A stretch of 64,000 nt of DNA, taken from Paramagnetospirillum magneticum AMB-1 (lineage in GTDB: Bacteria; Pseudomonadota; Alphaproteobacteria; Rhodospirillales; Magnetospirillaceae). Made by a program: the position numbers and the translations under genes. Shown piece by piece: positions 25,945 through 35,094 of this stretch (within the stretch, counting starts at the first letter, position 1; each line of letters begins with the position of its first letter). Below the pieces are notes generated by a model that saw nothing but the letters and a program-made list of their open reading frames with translations, ran no database searches and was not told the DNA's origin. The stretch spans positions 2,783,943-2,847,942 of the forward strand of contig NC_007626.1 in the NCBI RefSeq assembly GCF_000009985.1. The letters are read 5' to 3'.

Positions 25945-27080
25945 TTGGTCAGCACCAGGGAATCGGCCGGGTGCCAGGCCAGGAACACCGGGTCCTCCCA
26001 GGTCAGCCGGCTTTCCTCGCCGTGGTGCAGGTTGGTGCGCAGCGCCTGGATCTTGCGGCCCGAGGCGAGGCGGACGTGATAGATGGAGACGTCGCCCAGA
26101 TAGGCGATGTCGCTGACCACGCCCTCGGCCCAGTTCAGGCCGGATGCGGGCTTGTCGCGGGCGATCATCACCTTTTCCGGCCGGACCATGACGGTAACGG
26201 GTGTCCCCGCCGCCACGGCGCCGGCCTCGGTGACCGACAGATCATGCTCCAGTTCGGGGCAGGCGATGGCGAGAGCCCCCTCGCCGCCCCTGACGCTGCC
26301 CTGGAACATGTTGGCGGCCCCGATGAAATCGGCGACGAAGCGGGTGCCGGGATATTCGTAGATATCCACCGGGCTTCCCACCTGCTCGATGCACCCGGCA
26401 TTCATCACGCCGATGCGGCTCGACATGGTCATGGCCTCGCCCTGGTCGTGGGTGACCATGACGAAGGTGATCCCCACCCGGTCCTGGATGTTGACCAGTT
26501 CCAGCTGGGTGGCCTCGCGCAGCTTCTTGTCCAGCGCCGCCAGCGGCTCGTCCAGCAGAACCACCTTGGGCTCCTTGGCGAGGCAGCGGGCCAGCGCCAC
26601 GCGCTGGCGCTGGCCGCCCGAAAGCTGGTGCGGCTTGCGCCCCGAGAAACGGCCCATCTGGACCAACTCCAGGGCGGCGGCCACCTTGTCCTTGATCACC
26701 GGCTTGGCCAGGCCATCCTGCTTCAGGCCGAAGGCGATGTTGTCGGCCACGCTCATATGGGGGAACAGGGCGTAGGACTGGAACATCATGTTCACCGGCC
26801 GCTCATAGGGCGGCACCTCGGTGACATCCTGGCCGTCGATGAGAATCCGCCCGGTGGTGGGAATCTCGAATCCGGCCAGCATGCGCAAAAGCGTGGTCTT
26901 GCCGCAACCCGAGGCGCCGAGCAGCGAAAAGAACTCGCCCTTGTGAATGGCGAGGTCCACATGCTCGACGGCGGTGAAGTCGCCGAACCGCTTGGATATT
27001 CCTTCAAAGCGGATCAGCGGGACCGCCTGGGGATCGTTCCAGGGAGCCGTCACCTCCCGCTTGACCGCCGCCTGCGCCAT
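25941..27080 (-). CDS. potG: Polyamine-type ABC transporter ATPase PotG/PotA
   Basis: A 379-residue ATPase. Walker A is GASGCGKTT (about residue 55), the signature is LSGGQRQRVALARCLA (about 153), Walker B is VVLLDEPLAALD, and the switch His is in MVTHDQGEAM. A C-terminal TOBE-type regulatory region follows from about 290 (VMVRPEKVMIA). It energises the PotHI permease for putrescine- or spermidine-like substrates. The potF stop lies four bases downstream on the other side, so all five genes form a single minus-strand operon. Confidence 0.93.
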   Translation of the reverse strand: MAQAAVKREVTAPWNDPQAVPLIRFEGISKRFGDFTAVEHVDLAIHKGEFFSLLGASGCGKTTLLRMLAGFEIPTTGRILIDGQDVTEVPPYERPVNMMFQSYALFPHMSVADNIAFGLKQDGLAKPVIKDKVAAALELVQMGRFSGRKPHQLSGGQRQRVALARCLAKEPKVVLLDEPLAALDKKLREATQLELVNIQDRVGITFVMVTHDQGEAMTMSSRIGVMNAGCIEQVGSPVDIYEYPGTRFVADFIGAANMFQGSVRGGEGALAIACPELEHDLSVTEAGAVAAGTPVTVMVRPEKVMIARDKPASGLNWAEGVVSDIAYLGDVSIYHVRLASGRKIQALRTNLHHGEESRLTWEDPVFLAWHPADSLVLTK

Positions 27081-27084
27081 GCCC

Positions 27085-28194
27085 TCAGCGACCCGTTTTG
27101 ACGGTGGTCCACAGGCGGGTGCGCTCGCGCTCCTTGGCCATGTCCGCCGGCGGAACCTGGTACAGCTTGGCCGTCACCTGCTCGGACGGGAAGATCACCG
27201 GGTCCTCCTGGATTTCCTTGCGGATCAGGCTCCGCGACCCCGGAATGGGATTGCCGTAGCCGGTGGTGTTGGAAAAGCCCGCCGCCACCTCCTGCTTCAT
27301 CATGAAATCGATGAACTTGTGCGCGTTTTCCGGATGGGGCGCATCGGCGGGGATCACCATGGAATCGATGTTGATCACCGCGCCTTCCTTGGGAATGACG
27401 ATCTTGATGTTGACGCCCTTGCCGGCCTCGGCGGCACGGTTGCGCGACTGGACCAGATCGCCCACATAGCCGTGCGCCATGCAGATGTCGCCATTGGCCA
27501 GATCGTTGATGAACTTGGACGAGTGGAAATACTTGATGCTGGGCCGCACCTTGGTCACCGCCTCGGCCGCCGCCTTGAGATCGGCGGAGTCCAGCGAGGC
27601 GCCGTTCTTGCCCAGATAGGTCAGGGCCGCCGGAAACACCTCGGTGGGAGCGTCAAGCAGGCTGACGCCGCAGCCCTTCAGCTTGGCGACCTGGGCCGGG
27701 TCGAACAGCGCCGCCCAGCTGTCCAGGGGCATGTCCTTGCCCGCCTTGGCCACTTTGTCCACGTTGTAGGCGAAGCCGGTGGGCGAGATGGCATAGGGAA
27801 TGGCGTAGAGGTTGCCGGGATCGGCGGCCCGGTTCAGGGTCACCATCACCTGGGCGTCCAGGTTGCCGTAATTGCTGAGCTTGGAGCGATCGAGCTTGCG
27901 GTAGATGCCGGCCTTGATCTGGTTGGCCAGGAAGGGCGAAGCCGAGGGGAACACCACGTCATAGCCCGACTTGCCGGCCTGCAGCTTGGCCTGCAGCACC
28001 TCGTTGCTGTCGTAGACGTCGTAATTGACCTTAATGCCGGTCAGGGCCGTGAACTTCTCCAGCGTGTCGGGCGCGATGTAGTCCGACCAGTTGTAGACGT
28101 TCAGCACCTTGTCTTCCGCCGCCTGGGCTCCGGAAACCGAAGACACAGCCGCGGCAATCAGCGACACCGCGACAGCCGTAAAGGAAATGCGCAT
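27085..28194 (-). CDS. potF: Polyamine-type ABC transporter periplasmic binding protein PotF/PotD
   Basis: A 369-residue binding protein with a Sec signal peptide (RISFTAVAVSLIAAAVSSV, cleavage likely after AQA), followed by DKVLNVYNWSDYIAPDTLEK, the characteristic PotD/PotF N-terminus. Further hallmarks are VYDSNEVLQAKLQAGKSGYD and PYAISPTGFAYNVDKV. I chose the ATG at 28194; an in-frame extension to 28287 would place an unlikely basic leader before the signal peptide. It is the first gene of the minus-strand operon. Putrescine versus spermidine preference is not predicted. Confidence 0.92.
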   Translation of the reverse strand: MRISFTAVAVSLIAAAVSSVSGAQAAEDKVLNVYNWSDYIAPDTLEKFTALTGIKVNYDVYDSNEVLQAKLQAGKSGYDVVFPSASPFLANQIKAGIYRKLDRSKLSNYGNLDAQVMVTLNRAADPGNLYAIPYAISPTGFAYNVDKVAKAGKDMPLDSWAALFDPAQVAKLKGCGVSLLDAPTEVFPAALTYLGKNGASLDSADLKAAAEAVTKVRPSIKYFHSSKFINDLANGDICMAHGYVGDLVQSRNRAAEAGKGVNIKIVIPKEGAVINIDSMVIPADAPHPENAHKFIDFMMKQEVAAGFSNTTGYGNPIPGSRSLIRKEIQEDPVIFPSEQVTAKLYQVPPADMAKERERTRLWTTVKTGR

Positions 28195-28299
28195 GACCTT
28201 GTCCCCCAGCCAGGAAGCCTGATGCCGGGCCGCTCGCCGCCGTCCCGCGCGGGGCCGATATTTCCGGTCCCGGGAGTGCCTTGTCAACGGGCAATGCTC

Positions 28300-28336
28300 A
28301 AAAAAAAGCCCGCCGGAGAAGAACTCCGGCGGGGCT
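28300..28336 (-). terminator. Rho-independent terminator of actP
   Basis: On the minus strand the stem CCCGCCGGAG / CTCCGGCGGG (28324-28333 and 28309-28318) closes a five-base loop and is followed by an eight-T run. It lies about 80 bases after the actP stop and before potF. Confidence 0.9.
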
Positions 28337-28413
28337 CGCAGTTTGCGGGAGGTAACTAGTGAGTTTGATGGGCCGATTCACCGGCCGACGATGTCGCCGG
28401 CCGGATCGGACCA

Positions 28414-30078
28414 TTAATGATTCGAGGCGCTGGCCGCACCGATTCCCGTCTGGGCGCGGACATACTGGTCGTCGAACAGAGCCTTCTCCGCCTTGGCGGT
28501 TTCGCTGCCGTCCAGCTTGGAGACCACGATGGTGACCAGGAAGGCCAGCGTCATGGAGAACAGGGCCGGATGCTCGTAGGGGAAGATGGGCGCCGGGTTG
28601 TTCAGCACCACCACCCACACGGCCTTGGACAGCACCACGCAGGTCACCGCCGACACCAGGCCGGCAATGCCGCCCCACAGGGCGCCCTTGGTGGTCAGGC
28701 CCCGCCAGTACATGGACAGGAACAGCACCGGAAAGTTGGCCGAGGCCGCGATGCCGAAGGTCAGGCCCACCAAGAAGGCGACGTTCTGCTTCTCGAACAT
28801 GATGCCCAGAATCACCGCGACCACGCCCAGCACCAGCGAGGAGAGCTTGGAGACTCGCATCTCCTCGGCCTCGGTGGCGTGACCCTTGCGGATGACGCGG
28901 GCATAGATGTCGTGGGCGATGGCCGAGGCGCCGGCCAGGGCCAGACCCGACACCACCGCCAGGATGGTGGCGAAGGCCACCGCCGACAGGAAGCCCAGGA
29001 AGATGTCGCCGCCCAGGGCCTTGGCCAGATGCATCACCGGCATGTTGCCGCCGCCCAGCAGCTTGCCGCCCACCTTGCCGCCTTCGAAGAACTGCGGATC
29101 GGTGCCGACGATGCTGACCGCGGCCAGGCCGAGAATGCAGACGATCAGGAAGAAGAAGCCGATGAAGCCCGAGGCCACGAACACGCTCTTGCGCGCTTCC
29201 TTGGCGTTGGGAACGGTGAAGAAGCGCATCAGGATGTGCGGCAGCGCGGCGGTGCCGAACACCAGACCCAGCGACAGCGACACCGCCGAAACCGGATCGG
29301 CCAGCATGGTGCCGGGGCCCATGATCTTGACGCCCGCCTTATGGGACTCCACCGCCTTGGCGGCGACGTTTTCCAGGCTGAAGCCGAACTTGGACAGCGC
29401 CAGGGCGCAGAGCAGCACGCCGCCGCCCAGCAGCAGGCAGGCCTTGATGATCTGCACCCAGGTGGTGGCGATCATGCCGCCGAAAGTGACATAGACCACC
29501 ATCAGCACGCCGACGATGATCACCGCCACGGCATAATCCAGGCCGAACAGCAGCTTGATCAGCTGACCGGCGCCGACCATCTGGACGATCAGGTAGAAGC
29601 ACACCACGGTCAGCGAGCCCATGGCGGCAAAGGTGCGCACCTTGGACTGGTCGAGACGGTAGGAGGCGATGTCGGCGAAGGTGTAGCGGCCCAGGTTCCG
29701 CAGGCGCTCGGCCAGCAGGAACAGGATGATCGGCCAGCCGACGAAGAAGCTGATGGTATAGATGAAGCCATCGAAGCCGGTGGCGAACACCATGGAGGAC
29801 AGGCCCAGCAGGGTCGCGGCCGACATATAGTCGCCAGCGATGGCCAGACCGTTCTGGAAGCCGGTGATGCCGCCGCCCGCCGTGTAGAAGTCGGACGCCG
29901 ACTTGGTGCGCTTGGACGCCCAATAGGTGATGCCCAGCGTGCCCATGACGAAGGCGAAGAACATGGCGATGGCGGTGACGTTGATCGGCTGCTTCTCGGA
30001 ACCGCCGAGGTCGCCGGGACCGGCCAGGGCAGCGGTGGGAACCGCCAGCGCCAGCAGGATGGGGAGAATCCGCTTCAT
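28414..30078 (-). CDS. actP: Cation/acetate symporter ActP
   Basis: A 554-residue sodium:solute symporter-family protein, which imports acetate and other short monocarboxylates. It opens with a cleavable-looking signal (KRILPILLALAVPTAALAG), then some 13 membrane helices. FYTAGGGITGFQNGLAIAGD and PHILMRFFTVPNAKEARKSV are diagnostic of ActP. The ATG at 30078 overlaps the stop of the DUF485 gene by one base. Acetate import fits the acyl-CoA emphasis of the neighbourhood. The divergent kinase/regulator pair may control it. Confidence 0.93.
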   Translation of the reverse strand: MKRILPILLALAVPTAALAGPGDLGGSEKQPINVTAIAMFFAFVMGTLGITYWASKRTKSASDFYTAGGGITGFQNGLAIAGDYMSAATLLGLSSMVFATGFDGFIYTISFFVGWPIILFLLAERLRNLGRYTFADIASYRLDQSKVRTFAAMGSLTVVCFYLIVQMVGAGQLIKLLFGLDYAVAVIIVGVLMVVYVTFGGMIATTWVQIIKACLLLGGGVLLCALALSKFGFSLENVAAKAVESHKAGVKIMGPGTMLADPVSAVSLSLGLVFGTAALPHILMRFFTVPNAKEARKSVFVASGFIGFFFLIVCILGLAAVSIVGTDPQFFEGGKVGGKLLGGGNMPVMHLAKALGGDIFLGFLSAVAFATILAVVSGLALAGASAIAHDIYARVIRKGHATEAEEMRVSKLSSLVLGVVAVILGIMFEKQNVAFLVGLTFGIAASANFPVLFLSMYWRGLTTKGALWGGIAGLVSAVTCVVLSKAVWVVVLNNPAPIFPYEHPALFSMTLAFLVTIVVSKLDGSETAKAEKALFDDQYVRAQTGIGAASASNH

Positions 30079-30392
30079 TATTCCAGCACCTCGCGCACCA
30101 CGTCCTTGTTCAGCTCCTCGAACTCGCCGTTGGCGAAGTGCGAGTACAGCCCGGTCAGCAGCCAAGACACCACGATGATGGCGGCGCCCACCGGCACGCC
30201 CACGGTCAGGTTCGACCCCTGGGACAACGGCGTGCGCAGGATTCCCGGCGCGAAAGCGACAACCATCATGAAGGCGTAGTAGGAGCCCAGCACGATCACC
30301 GACAAGGTGACCGCCAGGCGGGTACGCTTCTTGACCAGTTCATGGAATTTCGGGTTCTGGCGAACCCGCGCATAGGTGTCTGCGTCAGACAT
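30078..30392 (-). CDS. DUF485 membrane protein (YjcH-like)
   Basis: A 104-residue protein with two membrane segments (about 25-48 and 65-85) and the family opening NPKFHELVKKRTRLAV. It is nearly always encoded directly upstream of actP and is thought to assist the symporter. The start has GGAGGGG at about four to ten bases upstream. It is the first gene of the two-gene minus-strand operon. Confidence 0.92.
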   Translation of the reverse strand: MSDADTYARVRQNPKFHELVKKRTRLAVTLSVIVLGSYYAFMMVVAFAPGILRTPLSQGSNLTVGVPVGAAIIVVSWLLTGLYSHFANGEFEELNKDVVREVLE

Positions 30393-30537
30393 GTCCCCTC
30401 CGAAAGGTACTTATTTGTGTCCCTCACCTATCAAAGGAGCTTTGCCGAACTTTTCCCCAATCGTTACGAATTGTAGCCGGGATACAGCCATGCGGGGCCA
30501 CAGGGCGGTTGAATGGGCCGCGCTTTGACGTGACACT

Positions 30538-30652
30538 CATCCTGTCCTCCCGAGCCCCCGCGAGGGATCCCCGTTTGTCGTGCCATTGCCGGAACTGACA
30601 TGTCGTACCAGGATGAGATCCCTCCTCCCGTCGGTCGTCGGGATGACAGGCC
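30538..30652 (-). repeat. Dispersed palindromic repeat, copy B
   Basis: Read on the minus strand this copy begins CTGTCATCCCGACGACCGAC and continues through GGGAGGAGGGATC and CCTGGTA, matching copy A at 9349-9456, and ends CTCGGGAGGACAGGATGA. The middle has diverged. It sits between the divergent DUF485-actP operon and the hybrid kinase gene and ends about eight bases before the kinase ATG. Confidence 0.8.
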
Positions 30653-30659
30653 GGATTAG

Positions 30660-33437
30660 ATGATCCGCTCCCGCCTGTTCTTCCGGCTGTTCTCGGCCAT
30701 CCTCGCCGCCGTGGCGTTGTTCGCGGCGGCCATCTACGTCTTTTCCGTGCCGCTGATCGAGGAGAAGGCCTACGAGATCGAACTGAACGCCAGCCGCACC
30801 ATCCTCGACAACGTCTTCGTCATGACCGGCAAGATCGACGTCAGCCTGGAGGACCGCCGCGCCATGACGGTGGAGTCCTACAAGGCGCAGCTCAGGAACG
30901 TCGTCTCCCTGGCCGCCTCCTATCTGGATCACGTCTTCGCCCGCGCCGACAAGGGCGAGATCAGCGAGGCCGAGGCCCGCCGCCTCGCCTTCGACGGGCT
31001 GCGCGCCTTCAAATGGGGCAATAACGACTATATCTGGGTGACAGACTACAATTCGGTGATCCGCTCCCATCCCGACCCGGAGTTCCAGGGCCGCGACGCC
31101 TCACGCGTCCAGGGGCCGGACGGCCGCGCCATCCTGCCCACCATCATCGCCATCGCGCGGGAGAAGGGTGAAGGCTTTCATACCTATCCCTGGCAGCGCC
31201 TGGGCGAGACGCGGCCCAGCGAGAAGCTGTCCTACTTCATCGACATGCCCAATCGCGGCCTGGTGATCGGTACCGGAGCCTATCTGGACGACATCGACCG
31301 CGAGGTGGAGCGCCGCAAGGCCGAGGCGGTGGAGGACCTGCGTCAGGCGCTGCGCAACATCCGCATCGCCCGGACCGGCTACGTCTATATCTTCGACGCG
31401 GCCAAGACCATGATCATCCACCCGAATGCCAATATCGAAGGGCAGGATTTCGGGACGAGAATCGACCCCGCCACCGGGCGCCCCATCAGCGAGGAACTGA
31501 TGGCGGCGGCCGACAGCGACCGGCCGCTGACCTATCTGTGGGACAAGCCCTCCGATCCGGGCAATTACGCCTACGAGAAGATTTCCTGGGTCCGCCACTT
31601 CAAGGGCTTCGACTGGTACATCGCCTCCTCGGTCTATGTGGACGAGTTGAAGCGGTCCTCCGCCGTGCTGGGCAACCGGCTGGTGACCATCGCCCTGGCT
31701 CTGATGGTGGTGGCGGGCGCCCTGGGCTATCTGGCGGTGGACTGGCTGACCCGGCCGCTCAACCGTCTGGCCGAGACCGCCGAGCAGGTGCAGGCCGGCA
31801 ATCTGGATGCCCAAAGCGGCATCCGCCGCGACGACGAGATCGGGCTGCTGGCCGAGGCGCTGGACGCCATGGTCCGCCGGGTCAAGGACGACATCTCGAC
31901 GCTGGACACCCGCGTGCAGGAGCGCACCAACGAGCTGGAAGAGGCCGAGACCCGCCGCCGCCTGATCCTCGACGCCATTCCGGCGGCTATCGCCTATCTG
32001 GGCCGCGACGAGATCATCCGCTTCGTCAACCGGGGCTGGGCCGAACTGGTGCGCCAGGATGCCGCCGAGCTGATCGGCCGCGACCTGCGCTCGGCCATCG
32101 GCCGCTTCGCCCATGCCGCCATCCAGGCCCATATGGAGCGCACCTGGGCGGGAGAGGAAGTCACCTTTACCTACAGCTTTCCCCATCCCGACGGGCACAC
32201 CGTCACCACCCGCAACACCCTGATCCCCCAACTGGCGGCCAACGGCGCGGTGACCGCCATGTTCGTGCTGGCACTGGACATCTCGGCGGAAAAAGCCACC
32301 GAGACCCAGCTGATGGAGGCCCAGCGCATGAAGGCGGTGGGCCAGTTGTCGGGCGGACTGGCCCACGACTTCAACAACCTGCTGTCGGTGATTCTCGGCA
32401 ATCTGGCGGCGGCGCGGGACCGCTACGCCGAGATCGACGGACTCGATTCCTATCTGGAGCCGGCAGTACGGGCCAGCCGCCGAGGCGCCGACATCACCTC
32501 GCGCCTGCTGGCCTTTTCGCGCCAGCAGCCCCTGAAGCCCCAGCCGGTGGACGTTTCCGCCCTGGTGCGGGAAGTCTCGGTACTGCTGTCGCGCTCGCTG
32601 CCGTCCTCCATCACCATCACCATTCCCGACGAAGGCGGCGAATGCTGGGCCATCGCCGATGCCAACCAGCTGGAGAACGCCCTGATCAATCTGGCGCTGA
32701 ATGCCCGCGACGCCATGCCCGATGGCGGCCGGCTGGAGATGGACGTCCGCCTGCGTCGGGTCACCGATCCGCTGACCTTCGACGAGCAGGTAGAGCCCGA
32801 CGATTACCTGGAGGTCCGGGTCTCCGACAACGGCCTGGGCTTCGCCCCCGAAGCCATGACCCGGGCCTTCGAACCGTTCTTCACCACCAAGCGCCTGGGC
32901 TCGGGCCTGGGGCTTTCCATGGTCTACGGCTTCGTCAAGCAGTCCAAGGGCTACATCACCCTGGACAGCCGCCTGGGAATGGGCTCCACCGTCACCATCC
33001 TGCTGCCCCGTGCCGCCCCGGTGGCGGTGGAAGGCGAAGCGGAAGAAGCAGCCCCCTCGCCGTCGCTGTGGCAAGGCCAGTTGGCCCTGATCGCCGAGGA
33101 CGATGCGGATGTGCGCGCCGTGCTGCGCGGCCAGTTGGTGGATCTGGGCTTCTCGGTGGTGGAGGCGGAAAGCGGTGACGAGGCCGCCGACCTGTTCGGC
33201 CAGATCGAGGGCCTGTCCCTGGTGGTCTCCGACATCGTCATGCCCGGCATGAGCGGCATCGAGCTGGCCGGGCGCATCCGCGCCGAGCGCCCCTCCATCC
33301 GCGTGATTCTCATCAGCGGATTCTCCTTCGACACTAGCCCCGAAGCCGATGATCTGGTCATATTGCGAAAGCCATGGGACAGATCCGACCTGGCCGCCGC
33401 CGTCGCCCGGACGACGGAGCCGTCGGACGCGGCTTGA
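30660..33437 (+). CDS. Hybrid sensor histidine kinase with Cache, HAMP, PAS and receiver domains
   Basis: A 925-residue membrane sensor. The first membrane helix (about 6-28) is followed by a periplasmic double Cache-like region (about 40-340; two sensor modules with NNDYIWVTDYNSVIRSHPDP and GYVYIFDAAKTMIIHPNANI), a second helix (about 343-365), HAMP (about 366-420), PAS (about 435-545), a HisKA H-box GQLSGGLAHDFNNLLSVILG near 560, a HATPase (GLGLSMVYGF) and a C-terminal receiver (about 805-920). The ATG lies just after repeat copy B. It is followed by an OmpR-type regulator and is divergent from actP, so sensing of a small organic acid is plausible. Confidence 0.92.
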   Translation: MIRSRLFFRLFSAILAAVALFAAAIYVFSVPLIEEKAYEIELNASRTILDNVFVMTGKIDVSLEDRRAMTVESYKAQLRNVVSLAASYLDHVFARADKGEISEAEARRLAFDGLRAFKWGNNDYIWVTDYNSVIRSHPDPEFQGRDASRVQGPDGRAILPTIIAIAREKGEGFHTYPWQRLGETRPSEKLSYFIDMPNRGLVIGTGAYLDDIDREVERRKAEAVEDLRQALRNIRIARTGYVYIFDAAKTMIIHPNANIEGQDFGTRIDPATGRPISEELMAAADSDRPLTYLWDKPSDPGNYAYEKISWVRHFKGFDWYIASSVYVDELKRSSAVLGNRLVTIALALMVVAGALGYLAVDWLTRPLNRLAETAEQVQAGNLDAQSGIRRDDEIGLLAEALDAMVRRVKDDISTLDTRVQERTNELEEAETRRRLILDAIPAAIAYLGRDEIIRFVNRGWAELVRQDAAELIGRDLRSAIGRFAHAAIQAHMERTWAGEEVTFTYSFPHPDGHTVTTRNTLIPQLAANGAVTAMFVLALDISAEKATETQLMEAQRMKAVGQLSGGLAHDFNNLLSVILGNLAAARDRYAEIDGLDSYLEPAVRASRRGADITSRLLAFSRQQPLKPQPVDVSALVREVSVLLSRSLPSSITITIPDEGGECWAIADANQLENALINLALNARDAMPDGGRLEMDVRLRRVTDPLTFDEQVEPDDYLEVRVSDNGLGFAPEAMTRAFEPFFTTKRLGSGLGLSMVYGFVKQSKGYITLDSRLGMGSTVTILLPRAAPVAVEGEAEEAAPSPSLWQGQLALIAEDDADVRAVLRGQLVDLGFSVVEAESGDEAADLFGQIEGLSLVVSDIVMPGMSGIELAGRIRAERPSIRVILISGFSFDTSPEADDLVILRKPWDRSDLAAAVARTTEPSDAA

Positions 33438-33490
33438 GCCAAGGGCCACGGAGATGGCCTTCCCTGCGCATGAGGGGCGTTGAAGAGAGA

Positions 33491-34210
33491 ATGGGTGGCA
33501 GCAGAAAACGTATCTACGTCGTCGACGACGAACCGGACATCCGCGCCTTGCTGCGTCAGGTGCTGGAGGGCTACGGCTATCACGTGACCCCCCTGGCCAG
33601 TGGCGCCCTGGCCCGCCAGGCCATCCGCCGCGATCCGCCCGATCTGTGCATCGTCGATCTCGGCCTGCCCGACATGGACGGGCTGACCCTGGTGCGCGAG
33701 CTATGGGAGGACGTGCGCTTCGGGGTGATCATCCTGACCGGGCGCGGCGGCGTCTCCGACCGGGTACTGGGCCTGGAGCTGGGGGCCGACGACTACATCG
33801 TCAAACCTTTCGAGCCCCGCGAACTGGTGGCCCGCGTCAATTCGGTCATCCGCCGCCGTGACCAGCTGGCCGCCACCGGCGCCCCCGTCACCACCCGGGC
33901 GGTGTTCGCCGATTGGGTCTTCGAATCCGGCGACCTCAGCCTCACCCATGCCGATGGACGGCAGGAGACCCTGACCGCCGCCGAGGCGGTACTGCTGACC
34001 GCCCTGCTCCGGGCGCCGAAGCGGGTGCTGTCGCGTGAGCAATTGCAGGGCGCCGAGCCGGAAAAGGACGACATCGCCTTTGATCGCGCCATCGACGTGC
34101 GCATTTCGCGCATCAGGAAGAAGATCGAGGCCGACCCCAAATCGCCCCGCCTGATCAAGACGGTCTATGGCGCCGGCTACCTGTTCTCCGCCGACGTGCG
34201 CTGGGAATAA
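33491..34210 (+). CDS. OmpR/PhoB-family response regulator
   Basis: A 239-residue two-domain regulator. The receiver (residues 7-120) has the acidic pocket VDDEP and phospho-acceptor Asp56 in DLCIVDLGLP. The C-terminal winged helix (about 140-237) ends RLIKTVYGAGYLFSADV. I chose the ATG at 33491, directly before the receiver; another at 33470 has no better ribosome site. It begins 53 bases after the hybrid kinase and is its probable partner, possibly receiving phosphate through an extra Hpt protein because the kinase carries its own receiver. Confidence 0.9.
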   Translation: MGGSRKRIYVVDDEPDIRALLRQVLEGYGYHVTPLASGALARQAIRRDPPDLCIVDLGLPDMDGLTLVRELWEDVRFGVIILTGRGGVSDRVLGLELGADDYIVKPFEPRELVARVNSVIRRRDQLAATGAPVTTRAVFADWVFESGDLSLTHADGRQETLTAAEAVLLTALLRAPKRVLSREQLQGAEPEKDDIAFDRAIDVRISRIRKKIEADPKSPRLIKTVYGAGYLFSADVRWE

Positions 34211-34215
34211 CTCAG

Positions 34216-34342
34216 GTTCCTCGTGGGCTCCGCCCACACCGGCAAAGGGCCTTGGCCCTTTGATCCCTTGGATTATCGGGAATAGGGTCCAGGGACCGAG
34301 TCCCTGGCGGGTGCAGGGCGGCGCCCTGCCCCTTCGCCCCCT
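34216..34342. repeat. Multi-hairpin intergenic repeat, copy 2
   Basis: Consecutive hairpins in the order seen at 37478-37598: GTGGGC-TCC-GCCCAC, AAAGGGCC-TT-GGCCCTTT, an AT-rich centre (ATCCCTTGGATTATCGGGAATAGGGT), CCAGGGA-CCGAG-TCCCTGG, and AGGGCG-GCGCCCT. It lies between the converging response regulator and cytochrome c genes and reaches the cytochrome stop codon. Besides being a repeat it can act as a bidirectional terminator. Confidence 0.75.
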
Positions 34343-34946
34343 ATTCCAGCCCGCCGATATAGCTCGCCACCGCCTTCATCTCCAAGGTGGTCAGCTTGGT
34401 GGCGACGGCGTGCATGATGGATTTGTCATTGGTGCGCGAGCCCGACACGAATTCCATCAACTGCCCCTCCACATAGGCCGGGTGCTGCCCCGCCAGACGC
34501 GGCAATTGCTCGGTGCCCCGCCCCGCCTCGCCATGGCACGAGGCGCAAGGGGCGATGCCGGAATAGCGGTTGCCGCTGTGGAAGATGTACTTGCCCACGG
34601 CGGCGAAATCGGGATCGGAAGGGCGCCGGGACTGGGGCTTCTTGCCGCTGAAATAACCGGCCAGCCCGGCGATCTCGTCGTCGGTCAGGTCCTTGGCCAT
34701 CTCGTTCATGGTGCCCTTGCGCCGTCCATCGCGGAAATCCTTGAGCTGCTTGACCACATAGGTCTCGTTCTGGGCGGCCAGACGGGGATAGACCGAAGTG
34801 GCCGCCTCGCCATCGACGCCGTGGCACAGGGAGCAGCGCTCGGTCACAAGCTCCCTGACCCGGGGCTTGATGTCGGCAGCCTGGGCGGGAAGGATCAGCA
34901 TCACGACACAGGCGGCCGGCATCAGACCATTGCGCAGAATCCCCAT
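34341..34946 (-). CDS. Dihaem cytochrome c (c4-like)
   Basis: A 201-residue exported protein: signal peptide ILRNGLMPAACVVMLILPAQ with cleavage after AQA, then two class I haem domains with CSLCH (about residue 39) and CASCH (about 135). Downstream methionines in each half (for example TMNEMAKDLTDDEI and SIMHAVATKL) are candidate sixth ligands. Length and two-domain layout match cytochrome c4, a periplasmic carrier to terminal oxidases or denitrification enzymes. GGAGGGGG precedes the ATG at 34946. Confidence 0.9.
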   Translation of the reverse strand: MGILRNGLMPAACVVMLILPAQAADIKPRVRELVTERCSLCHGVDGEAATSVYPRLAAQNETYVVKQLKDFRDGRRKGTMNEMAKDLTDDEIAGLAGYFSGKKPQSRRPSDPDFAAVGKYIFHSGNRYSGIAPCASCHGEAGRGTEQLPRLAGQHPAYVEGQLMEFVSGSRTNDKSIMHAVATKLTTLEMKAVASYIGGLE

Positions 34947-34965
34947 CGCCCCCTCCGTCGATAAA

Positions 34966-34986
34966 TCAGGCATCCTGATTGCCTGA
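34966..34986. promoter_or_regulatory. Inverted repeat between divergent cytochrome c and acyl-CoA ligase genes
   Basis: TCAGGCA (34966-34972) and TGCCTGA (34980-34986) form a perfect 7-bp inverted repeat with a 7-base spacer, 20 bases upstream of the cytochrome c start. This is a candidate operator; no regulator can be named. Confidence 0.35.
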
Positions 34987-35094
34987 AATCAGCCCCTCCC
35001 GTCCAGCGGAAACAATTCGTTAGAATCCGGAGACACTTGGGCAACGACAAGCGGCTAGACCTTTGGGCAAAATATTGGAAGGGAGAGTCCTTAA

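Noticed and set aside
30400..30480. Possible sigma-54 promoter upstream of DUF485-actP on the minus strand
   Set aside because: A GG and a GC are ten bases apart, but the flanking -24 and -12 bases do not fit the consensus.
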